Of a DNA stretch of 64,000 nucleotides, positions 22,740-33,115 are shown piece by piece. The stretch is from Crambe crambe. Lineage: Eukaryota > Porifera > Demospongiae > Poecilosclerida > Crambeidae. The notes beneath the pieces were generated by a model, which was given only the letters and a program-made list of their open reading frames with translations, was not told the DNA's origin and did no database searches. The stretch spans positions 6,047,501 through 6,111,500 of the forward strand of contig OZ004583.1 of assembly GCA_963924555.1 (NCBI GenBank), in the 5' to 3' direction. The number at the start of each line of letters is the position of its first letter. Within the stretch, counting starts at the first letter, position 1. A program made the position numbers and the translations under genes.

Positions 22740-22925
22740 TCCACCTCTTGAAACAAATCCTGCAGGGGTTGTCCCCACACCAAAGAACTTAACACAACTC
22801 CGTTCCTTTCTTGGTATCATAAATTCCTTCACAATCTCTCGACACAACTACACCGATTACTTGTTAAAAACAAGAAGTGGTTCTGGGGTGCTGAACAAGA
22901 CCGTGGGCCAAGGAAGCACTCATAA
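22740..22925 (+). mobile_element. Ty3/Gypsy LTR-retrotransposon fossil (pol fragment)
   Basis: A short + strand stretch resembles the junction between reverse transcriptase and RNase H of Gypsy pol: PTPKNLTQLRSFLG is diagnostic, and a Trp-Gly-Ala-Glu-Gln-Asp segment can be seen after it. No LTRs, gag or integrase are present nearby. The fragment is broken and old. Confidence 0.6.
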
Positions 22926-23252
22926 TTAGCTCAAGAGTAATAATTTAATTATAAAATGAAGATAATAATAATTAAAAACAACAAAATAAAAATAACAACA
23001 ATAAAAATAATATAAACATGTTCTTATATGGTCCATTTCACCGACCACCAGCTGTACATGTAATAGAATATGATATAGCTACAGCTTGAGGCCCATAACA
23101 TTATTAGTTTTAGTTCTTTAGGTACATCATTGTAATGATGCAGCATGTAATTAACCAAGCTGTAAGAATATTTTAGAACATGCAATAGGAATTTATATCT
23201 GTTTCATTTACATAGTTAATAAATGCACATGTAGTCCCTTGTATCTAGTTAC
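22926..23252. other. AT-rich spacer
   Basis: Very A-rich (AATAAAAATAACAAC-type runs). Downstream of the last Roc-COR gene exon, it may include that gene's 3' end. Confidence 0.4.
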
Positions 23253-23534
23253 CTTTGGGGTGATTTCTAGCGATTGTACGAGCAAGATCGTTATCTATAG
23301 GTTGCACAGCATTTGCCAAAGTCCTCCAATTTGGTTTTCCAAATTTACGCACATCATAATTCTTCTTGAGCCAATCAGCTACGGCATCATTAAGAGCCAT
23401 TTCAACTTTTCCCATACGATTTGCTTTGAATTTTCCGATATTTCCAGGCTTAATCCCAAGTTTTTGTGCAAACTCTTCCCACTGGCCAGCTAGGTCACTT
23501 ACTTCATCCATTACATCTGCTATATCACTTCTTT
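23253..23534 (-). CDS. Death-domain exon (C-terminal module of copy 1 Roc-COR gene)
   Basis: The best-conserved death domain in the window: six-helix pattern with WEEFAQKLGI, DAVADWLKKN, NWRTLANAV and a final amphipathic helix ARTIARNHP. It is flanked by CAG at 23537-23535 and a GTAACT donor. I found no equivalent of this exon in the second duplicate. Confidence 0.75.
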
Positions 23535-26500
23535 CTGCATTATAAAATTTACTTTTGGCAGATATGTACAGTAATACATAGCTACAGTATATTAAAACAA
23601 CAACAACAAAAAACACCAACAAAAACTAAACAGCTATTACATACTCACTTAATGTTCGAGTATCAATTTCTTTAACAACATCCTTCCAATCACGATCTGC
23701 AATAATTATTATTAGGGTGTCAGGGTGTTTATATGGAGCTAGTGTATGACAGGGTGTTTTTCACTCCCCCTTTAGCAACAAGTGAGTCAAGTAACTCCTT
23801 ACCCATACCCATCACCAAACTCAAGAACCACAGCAATAATATTATTACAAAACTACTATTCACTCCTAGGCCTCCTAATTTTAATAGGAGTTATTCACCA
23901 GTTTGACATTGCTGTCAGCAGGTGTCTGAGCCCCATAGTTATTAAACTCACAAGATTTTGATGTTCCACTATGGAAGAGCTCAGAAGAATCAGATAAAGT
24001 AGTACCCTGCAGTGCTAAAACAAGATACAATATATAACAGCTGCTGTCATGACTGTGTCATTAGGTAATAATTTATACTCACATTTTGATATTTTGTCAG
24101 CTGTTTCTTTCTGATCGATCTCGTCTAAAGCTTTTATCAAACTCTTCCAAGTGGGCTGACCGCTAGTTGCAAGGACATTGTCAGCTCCATTTAACCAGGC
24201 TTCCACTAATCCTTGACAGAGCAATTTCATCTTCTTGAGATTTGGCCAGTACAATCCAAGAGCTACACCAAGTAGCAGAAGTTGATTTTCAGTCAGGTCT
24301 ATCAGGCACATGGACACTTGATGGTGGTGAGTCATAGCTACAGAGTGAGTAGAGCAGTATAAAATATCTTGATAGTAGCTTTTCAATATAGCTAACTGGA
24401 CTATGGATTGCTGAAACAGGCTCACTGCATTCTGAAAGGGTGAGAGTTCATAACAAGCTAATTCATATACTCATAAGTTAATGATTTGCCTTTTTTTTTT
24501 TTGAAAGGGTTACCGTCACTTACTGATAAACAGTAACTTCCCTCCCCCTGTTACAGAAAGGATGAAAAATTCTTATTGGAATTGAATGAGGTATAACTAT
24601 TATACCTATAACATGGATATTGGAAAAATAAACAAACACCCAATAAATAATTAGTTTTTGAAAAGGATAAAGAGGAAAGAAATATTTGGAATGTAGCTAA
24701 CTAGATATCTTTTCCAAAAAAACAAAAAAAAAATCAAAAAAAAAATAGCCCTTCTGGTTGAAACCAGATTAACAGATCTTATGCTTTTTGCTGCAGTACA
24801 TGAAGTGCATAGAGAGTGTGCTACTACACTCTCTAATAATTCAGTCATAGGTTTATAGCTAAAACCCTCCAAGAACTTTATGGGACTCAGCTATACTACA
24901 ACCTTAATGATCTTAATAGACACATAATGTATAAATCTGACCCAAACTCCATCATACATGTGTTATCTTGAATTAAAGATATGGCTGTAGTTACTTCAAT
25001 ACTGTAGCTAACTTGGACACTTACTCAGTTCAGTGTCAATAAGTGCAGCCTGGGATGCGACATATTCCTGACGTGAGTGTTGAGCTGTGGCATATAACAA
25101 TACAATAAGTCCAGAGCTCTATATGCATAGATGTGCAAAACTTGACATGCTGACCTTTCTTTGGTCTGAACCAGGATAAGCAATCCTCTGATAAAGCACA
25201 GCTCTTGTGCTCACTTTCACAGTACATGATGTAGTCGTCATCCTCGTAGTCTGGATCTTGGACTTGGTGGGTAGAGGAACATGAATCACACTTGATACAA
25301 AAGTAATGTTGGGTCTTCAGACTGTCGTAGTGCAGATCTTTTATCGAAGACTTGATACTTTTATCGACTATGTTGCGAATATCATTGCATAGATGGCTGA
25401 TATGAACACGACGAGACTCGCAACAAGATGGGTTCAAAACAATTTCTAGAAATGAAGATGAAAATTTCAGAGTTATTCTGTCTTTAAAGCGACCAACACT
25501 GAAGGATACTTGGTCCCTGAAAATGGAGTCAGGTAGAAGCTCCCACTTATTTTTGCTCTGGACTGTATTTAAAAGTAAAGTGTTTATTAAAACACCGAAT
25601 ATCCCCTTTGGGCAGTGATTACATTTGAACCCAATGTAGAGTGTGGGGATGCTAGAAACTGGTTCAAGTCTTTGAGATGCCTGGACATGGTTAAGGACAC
25701 ATGGGATGAAGTATCTGTCTTCTTCATTTTCCAATGAAGTGATTTGGGATATGATGCGGAGATGGACGAGTAATTTCAAGAATGAATTTGGATCGATACC
25801 ATCTTCTGCTGTTAACACTTGCTTGAAAACTGAGGCTGAAATGATTCCTCTATGCTTGAAATCTGAAAGTTCATGTTGATAAAGCAATTTAGAGGAAAAT
25901 GTTTCCACAATGAGGTCTGTGACTTTATTGAAAAGAACTTGAGGTTCTCGTACAACGATATTATGCAAGCCTTTTACAGGAAAATACTTGATCCTTCCAA
26001 TTCGGGTGTGAAGAAATCGCAATAGGTGCTTCACTTGGTCTTTACTGATGCCATACTGAGCAGCTAGAGACACACATTCATCAAAAGAAACAATGCTCTT
26101 CTTCATATTTTCCAAATCAAGGCTGAACAGCAAGTAGCTGATAGGATAGTCAATGGTAAACTCATCTCGACCGATTACTATTTCACTGACTCGTGATCGG
26201 ATGCGTTCAAAGTCCTCTTCACTCTTGCTGTAATTATCAACAGTGAACATCAACCTGTTGGATTGCTGATCTGAAGTGCTGGTATCCATGCTTAGAAACT
26301 AAATCGTTCAACTGTCGGTCAATCTCACTGATTTTCTCTTCAGCATTGGAACCAAGCAGATCTTTGTGTGTTCCTACTATGAAAACAAGAGGTTGGTGGG
26401 TCTTGACATCACTTTTGTCCATGGCATCGACACTAGCAAGGCACTGCAGTAGAGCATCCTCTGTGCTGATGGAAGATACATACGAATTGATAATGGTTCT

Positions 26501-27261
26501 GTCTTTTTTTCGATATGATATCTTGAATTTGCTGTGGAGATCTTGATCGATGCGAAAGAGGAAGAAGAATATGGATGGTCCAGATATCAGGAGAGGCACC
26601 ATCTCTTGGAACTCCACTTGACCACCAGTATCAGTCAAGTAAATCGAAAAGGAGTTCTTTAAATACCTTTGAACTCTGCTATAACCATATTTACTTATTA
26701 CTGATGAAATGTTATGAATAAGTTTTGGTGGAGGCAAGAGTTGTCTTCTGGAGAGATTAGCTTCATCACTTGTTAGCATTTCTGAAGTGACGGAGCCACT
26801 GGTTTGACATGGAGTCGTAAAATGCGATACATGTGGAGATGTTACTGGTTGAGGTGGAACAGTTGATGGTGCAGGAGGAGGCATTGTTCTGGATGTTATT
26901 GTTTTGGGTATGATTGTTATGCTTTCCTTGTTCATTTGCCTCACAACAGACACCTCAAACTCGGCTTCGGACCACTCCCCAGCCTGTAGTAAAACTGTAA
27001 CTGATGCATGTGTGGCAGAAGAATCTTCTATTCCAACATCCACTATAACGACAGGTTCACAGACACCAGTGGAGGGAGAGAAGTCCTTTAGTTCTTTCCG
27101 AACAAGGCGAGTGATTAACGAACTCTTTCCAGAACCAGGAGAGCCTAGAAAGACAGAATGTACTAATTTTCGTTTTATCGCTCCAGATTTGTTGATGGCT
27201 TCTTGAATCACTTTGAGAAATTCTTTTTCATCTACTTCATCCTGACCAGAATCGTGGTCTC
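23253..27261 (-). pseudogene. Roc-COR-like GTPase with death domains, copy 1 (frame broken)
   Basis: Exons inferred on minus, all phase 1: 27261-25155 (GTPase plus COR-like), 25084-25025, 24337-24083 (death domain with LTENQLLLLGVALGLYWPN and PTWKSLIKALDEI), 24014-23952, 23696-23649, and 23534-23253 (death domain with WEEFAQKLGIKPGNIGK and NWRTLANAVQ). In the large exon, GSPGSGKS is the P-loop, DTGGQVEF switch II and GTHKDLL the base-recognition motif; a helical COR-like region and a Cys-rich tail follow. Near 26273 eleven bases present in copy 2 (about 48994-49005) are absent, which shifts the frame within the exon; unless spliced around, the GTPase and COR parts are no longer joined. The last exon either splices onward or stops two codons later (TAG 23247-23249). 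Relatives are animal Roco proteins; a role in death-fold signalling is inferred. Confidence 0.7.
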
Positions 27262-28380
27262 CTACAAGTATAGTAAGAAACCATTAATAAAATGTTTCTG
27301 GACAGATAACATACTCATGTGGTAACTAATTAGTATATTTTATATTGTAATCATTACTAGGCAACATTTGACAGCAAGAAAGAGAGCAAGTATTTCTATA
27401 GCTTTTAGAGCTGATAGGCTCCAATTAATTTGTACTGAAAGACTGTGGGAAAAATCTTCTTTCTGCATGTGCAAGCTCATCAGCAGTCTTATAGAGGCAC
27501 CTGCTAAACTGAATGTGACAAGCTATCAAGCTAGCACTATGAACCCAAGCCATCAGTTCTACACTTGGGTCAGAGAACCCAGAGACACCAGAGGTTAGCA
27601 ATGAAAGGAAAGTAGCTTTCTTTACACAACTCTAAAGTGGCCATATGGACAGAGTCATAATCAGTTAGCCTTCAGACTTTGGATTTTCTACTGTTAGATA
27701 GCCCAAAGAATCCTCTTTTGATATACTGCGAGTGCAAAAAATTTCTTCTAAATAATAATGCTAAATAGGGGTGGCCCCAAATTCAGCTGGACTATGACTG
27801 CAGCATCATATCAAACCAAGCCGTATGGCCCCAAAATCTATGCACTTTGACTGCAGCACATATCAAACTGGGCTTGGATTGATACGATGTTGCAGTCAAA
27901 GTAGTACATAATCTAGCTAGATTTTTTGGGGCCATACGGCTTGGTTTGATAATTACATGGCCCAACTTTTACCAGTCAGATTTCATGACACATAATGGAA
28001 TCCCCATACGAGTGGGGTCCAGTAACCTTCCATTTTAAGTAAACCAGATCACCAACAGCAGACGTACAAAGAGGTTTCTTTGAATCATGCAATTGTTTCT
28101 GCATTAACTGTTGATTTTGAACTTTTGGTGTGAAATAGTAAATCAAGTCTGGATCGAAGATGACGACCAATAAGAAGTTCTGCCGGATAGAACTGTCTTT
28201 GATACTTTTGATCCCCAATTTGAATGACTGGATTGTTAACAGGTAGAGGTAGCTACAGGTTTAGCCCTGGAAATATGCTAGCCAGTATGGTGGAGGTGCA
28301 GCTGCTTAGGGAGCTCAAGCAGAAAGTGACCGAGTCAACTGTTCACCCCATCAAGAAGGACTTCATTGAAGGATTAAAAA
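27262..28380. other. Gap upstream of the Roc-COR exon, with a hairpin
   Basis: Contains a minus-strand open stretch near 27600-27470 (shared with 50405-50199; no domain recognised) and the hairpin at 27810-27950. If the death-domain exons at 33 kb and the GTPase exon belong to one gene, this is part of its longest intron. Confidence 0.4.
27810..27950. repeat. Hairpin MITE
   Basis: The 27-bp arms start ATCAAACCAAGCCGTATGGC and end in the mirror image. An inner shell pairs ACTTTGACTGCAGCA with its near complement. It is duplicated at about 50620-50760. Confidence 0.75.
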
Positions 28381-28565
28381 GAAAAAAAAAAATTCCGAGG
28401 ATGGTGATGTGAAAGTCTTGCCATGGAGAAAGCAAGGCAGACCACTTCTCCTTGGAGAACATTTGTACCGTAGAGTTCAGTTATATTTGAAGTTAGGGAT
28501 AAATCATTCAGTGAACCAATACAGCAGTTGCTAAAAGCGAGGTCAAAATAAAGTCCAATTATGCC

Positions 28566-28597
<32 letters not shown>

Positions 28598-30030
28598 AAG
28601 AAGAAGAAAAACATATTTCAAACACGGGTTCCAGTTTAGCTAGACTTCGAGGGATAAAGTTACTCTAGCAAAATTTAAACCTTTTGATCACATGGCAAGA
28701 GTTTTAGCTCTCGATTCATTACAGTTCATTCAAACTGGCTGTTAGAAAACAGCTGCTAAGATCGGTCAATTTTTTTGGCTGTATTACACCTATGGGGACA
28801 CATGTGAAGGAAGAAAATGTTTCCAATAGGCATAATACATGGAGAAAAAAAATATTTTCAATTCGATTTTGACTGGAGCAGTAGGTAGTTTCTGAAAATG
28901 AGGACAGTATTCCACTGACTCAGGCCAGTCTGCCAAATGTGACTGGATTTAAAATTTCTTGCAAGTTGTTAGAGCCTGTTAAAGTTTAAAAGCCACATAC
29001 AAAATGTACATAAACTTTGATAATGAACCAAATTGGTTTTGATCTTGATAGGATTGATTCTGAATTCATAATAATTATTATGCTTATCTGCGTGAAATTG
29101 TACCTTTCAGAACAGTGTATTTTATAAAATCAACACCTGCTTTGAAGAAGATAATATATATGTGTGTAGACCATGTTCTAATTATAAGAACAATACTTGC
29201 TTTAAAACATTTCAAAAAGTTTTCAGATTCATACCTTTGAGCCTGGTATCCAAGCAATAAAACATTTTAATATGAAGTTGATTAGTGTGTTGACCTGCTT
29301 TGAAACATTAGTTAGTGTGTCTATTTGCTTGTCCTTTAATCAACACTCTATCAGCTGTGTGGGTAGCATGATGCTTTCTTGATATTTGACTTGTAGATTT
29401 AGAAATAGACTGCTGCGATGAATTAAGGAAGGGAAATCTGTGTGTAACTACTAATGAAGTAAGCCAGTAGACTTCTAACTGGTATGAAAGTGTGGTAAAG
29501 CTAAGAAGCAACTGTCTATACAGTAGCATAGGAAGATGATTTAGAGACCTCCCAGGAAAGTTTGGTGAAATCTGATGGGAATTTTAGCATAAGTAGTGCA
29601 AGATGATTTCTTAGAGAAATGAAAATTTAGCCCAGCTGTACTGGCCTTATAAAGCAAACCAGTTCTTCTTGGAGAACGTTTGGACAGCAAAGTTCAGTTA
29701 TACTTGAAGGTCAGGTAGGGAGCATCAGCTAGGATTGTAATGGCAGCTGGGCATGGAATTTTATAACAAAAACAAATTAGAAGAGTTCGGAGGTCACATC
29801 TCTCTATCTCAACATTGCTCCTAAGTTTGTTCCAGCTAATGGACCTATCGGTCCACAAACCAACCAGCTAAAGAATTTCATAGGGGTAAGTTCCAGCAAC
29901 TACTCAGAAGAAGTAATGAAGCAAATAGAAGGAGAAGATATTGAAAGTATGGAACTGCAACCAATTGTCACGAGTATGGTTTCATCTGCTCAGAAATTGC
30001 TGGAGCATTGGATCCCTGAAGAAGAATAGA
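28250..30030 (+). pseudogene. Remnants of a pogo/Tigger-like transposase gene
   Basis: Plus-strand fragments resemble the N-terminal part of DDE-1 (pogo/Tigger) transposases common in sponges: LPWRKQGRPLLLGEHLYR then VQLYLK near 28430-28490; again LLGERLDSKVQLYLK near 29665-29710, followed by MAAGHGIL. EEFGGHISLS comes near 29775 and a possible C-terminal tail with MELQPIVTSM ending in TAG near 30027. The pieces are out of frame with each other and partly duplicated. Same in the second duplicate (51060-52806), so the decay predates the duplication. Confidence 0.5.
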
Positions 30031-30404
30031 TGTATTATAAACACCCATGGGGTTGGGAAAATATAGAGGAAAATAATCAGTGTAATTCAATTTTGACTGG
30101 AGCAGTAGCTAGTTTCTGAAGATGAGGATAATATTCCACTGACACAGGCAGAAATGGCCAGTCTGCCAAATGTTACTAAATGTACAATTTCAAGCAAGAT
30201 GTTAGAGCTTGTTAAAGTTTACAAGCTACATACGAAATGTACATGAAGCCTAATTTTCAAACCAAGATGATCAGATTAAGATCTTGATATCATTCTGAAA
30301 TTCATATAATTACATGCTTCAAATATGTTCTCTGAGTGAAGTAGTACCTTTAGAACAGTGAGTCACTTCATCAATGAGGGTTAATGGTATACTATTAACC
30401 CAGG

Positions 30405-30830
30405 TTAATAGGCATGTGGAATGAGCGTGCAAGTGACTGGGAAGGTTGCATAGGCACATGGTTGCGCAGTAGGGGTGATACTCAAGCAGTGGTCAGACTG
30501 AGAAGCAGAAGGCAAGCGTACGATAGCAGAGCTGAAAAATTCACCCACCCGCCCACTTCCTGTGTAGCCTAACAAGGCTTGGGTCTTGCTAGGACCAAGT
30601 GCTGGGCACAGCATGGGTATTCACCACCCAACATGTCTCGCCCAAGCTGACTTAAGCAGCATAAAACAGGACAGGGTGAGGCATGACCAAATATAGCAAC
30701 CACGTCAGTTGCTAAGGGGGCATTGCAGCAAAGCACTGATTGTGGGGGTGAGCCCCATGCCCAGCACAGGTCCCAATCTAGGTAGAAGGGGTATGCTACA
30801 TCGTAGGTAAGTAACATGACATATTAAGTT
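30405..30830. repeat. GC-richer interspersed repeat, possibly SINE-like
   Basis: A block containing CAGTTGCTAAGGGGGCATTG and GAGCCCCATGCCCAGCACAG. The end part recurs at 31629-31710, and all are doubled at 53350-53720 and 54516-54600. No clear pol III boxes were seen, so the class is open. Confidence 0.45.
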
Positions 30831-31800
30831 TATACAAAATCATACACCCTCATTTGGATGTTTTGAAGGAGATGTAGACCGTGTTCTACATTGAAATTAT
30901 AAGAACAGTAAACTTGCTTCATGACAAGTTCAGATTCATACCCTTGAGCCTGGTATCCAAGCAATAGAAATAGCAATAGAAATGCAAACAAGCAATAGAA
31001 ATAGCAATAGAAATGCAAACATTTTCTCCCAATAAGTTGAATCAGCTGTGTGGGTAGCATGATGCTTTCTTGATTTTTGACTTGTAGATTTAGAAAGTTA
31101 AAGAGTTACGGTATTACGGTATTATTTCGTAAGGAAGGGAAATCAAGACTTCTAACTGGCATGAGTGTGTCAAAGCTAAGAAGCTACTGTCTATATAGTG
31201 ACATGGAAGACGATTAATATTAGGAAAGTGTTGGATTTTGGACCTTTTAGATTTAAGACATAAGAAGCGCCAAATGAAGAGAATGAAAATTAAGCTCTCA
31301 AATCACCAAGCTTTCTTTACAGTGATGGCTTTGCAGGTTCAAGGTGCTACAGCTCTAATTTACCCCAGGGAAGGTCTATCAGTATGGCTTTCTCTCCAGC
31401 AAGCACACAGGCAGGACTGGATTCTCCTTCTTCAGTAGAATATACTTCAGCAAAGACATACAGCATGGCAGCTGCATGTAGCGGTGTGCAATAAATGGCA
31501 CGCAATATGTGCATGTGTACGTATGCATGAACTTAATTAAACCATGTGACTTTTTGACAGTTTTATTTTTGGTGATAAACTACCAAAGCGTCAAATTAAA
31601 ATCGTTGTATACATTTCCGGCCATACAGTAGCAACCACATCAGTTGCTAAGGGGGCATTGCAGCAAAGCACTCGAGCCCCATGCCCAGCACAGGTGCGTA
31701 GAAGGGGGTATACAATATCATAGGCAAGATATTAAACAATCATACACCCTCATCTGGATGTTTTGAAGGAGAACTAGACCATGTTCTAAATTGAACAGTA

Positions 31801-32403
31801 CCGTAGGGCGGGTTAATTTCATCAGGGAAAAAAATTCGTCTATTTCACCGTTGGTATAAAGAGTTGAAATTTTATTCGTCATAATTTTTACTGTCATATT
31901 TTTTTGCACGCATTTTTTGCGCAACACACGTGGATCGTTAATCGCGATCGCTTTGTGTGAGAGCTAGCTAGAGAACTGCTCCAAAAGCTGCTCGTGGCTC
32001 TTCTCAAATAGTTGCACCTGGTAGGGATCTCTCTAATCCTGATGGATCATTGTCCGCTTTGCCTATAGAAGCGGCATGCAGTTGAAGAGATGTAGGAAGA
32101 GTCTCAGATTAAAAAGAGAGGTCCATACATTAAGATGTCTAATGAGGTTAGTTGGTTCTCGCCTACACTCCAGCTCCTCTCCTACAGCAGCAGCCCAAAT
32201 AGCTTTGTATTCGTGATAGCCACGAACGCTAGTGTCTCTCTTGAAATAGCTAGTCCACCTGCCTTTGCACTTCAACAGAAACTGGGCGCGGGGGGGGAAT
32301 TTCATCTTCAATGCGCATGTGCAAAGATTTATCCGTTCAATTTAGTATAACGATTCCGGATATAGAGAGAATTTTTTCCTAACGAAATTAACCCGCCCTA
32401 CGG
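31801..32403. mobile_element. Tc1/mariner-type MITE carrying a HIRAN-like fragment, copy 1
   Basis: 603 bp with inverted ends CCGTAGGGCGGGTTAATTTC and TA on each side. Inside, on the minus strand around 32245-32160, a short open stretch reads SVRGYHEYKAIWAAAVGEEL followed by ECRREPTN, which resembles the start of HIRAN-type domains. A gene piece may have been captured. Copy 2 is at 54686-55310. TA flanks and TIR layout suggest a Tc1/mariner or pogo enzyme. Confidence 0.7.
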
Positions 32404-33115
32404 TACTTGCTTCATAACAAGTTCCAACTTTTCAGATTCATACCATTGAGCCTGGTATCCAAACAATAAAAATGCAAAAATTTTCTCCTAATAAGTTGAA
32501 GTTGATTAGTGTGTTGACCTGCTTTGAAACATTAGTTAGTGTGTCTATTTGCTTGTCCTTTAATCAACACTCTATCAGCTGTGTGGGTAGCATGATGCTT
32601 TCTTGATTTTTGACTTGTAGATTTAGAAATAAATGCTTTGTTCAAGAGTTACGGTACTTTATGCTCACCTCAAAGACTGCTGCGATGAATTAAGGAAGGG
32701 AAATCTGTGTGTAACTACTAATGAAGTAAGCCAGTAGACTTCTAACTGACATGAGAGTGTGGCAAAGCTAAGAAGCAACTGTCTATACAGTGGTATAGGA
32801 AGATGATTTAGAGACCCCCAGGAAAATATTGGATTTTAGGTTTAACCTGACATAAGAAGCACAAAATAAGAGAATGAAAATTAAGCTCTCAAATCACCAA
32901 GCTGGACTGGCCCTTATGGGGTAGCTATGTTTGCTAACTTGTTACCACATACACAATATTTACATACTTACAGATTCGAAATTCATAAAAACTTTCTGTA
33001 CATAATATGCACAGTATGTGAAACATAATGAAACCATGCATGACTGTAATAGCAGCAACATTACCCCTTTAAGTTTCAATGCTAATAGGCAGTTATTGGT
33101 GTGTGTAAGTCTCAC

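Larger units (their letters stand above)
28860..32900. repeat. Three diverged repeat units in a transposon graveyard
   Basis: Unit landmarks are CAATTTTGACTGGAGCAGTA (28862, 30092), GACCATGTTCTAAATTGAA-like (29167, 30876, 31777), CAGATTCATACC followed by TTGAGCCTGGTATCCAA (29223, 30931, 32432), TAATCAACACTCTATCAGCT-like, and CTAAGAAGCAACTGTCTATA. The third unit is split by the MITE at 31801-32403. No coding signal survives. The same array is present at about 51650-55800. Confidence 0.75.

Noticed and set aside
27976-28218. Minus-strand open stretch containing SAVGDLVYLKW, duplicated at 50785-51027; considered as a retroelement integrase tail fossil
   Set aside because: Only a short motif matches and no other retroelement part lies nearby. 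Conservation between duplicates is explained by their recent origin.
30405-30830. Possible tRNA-derived SINE
   Set aside because: I could not find convincing A and B boxes or an A-rich tail; kept only as an interspersed repeat.
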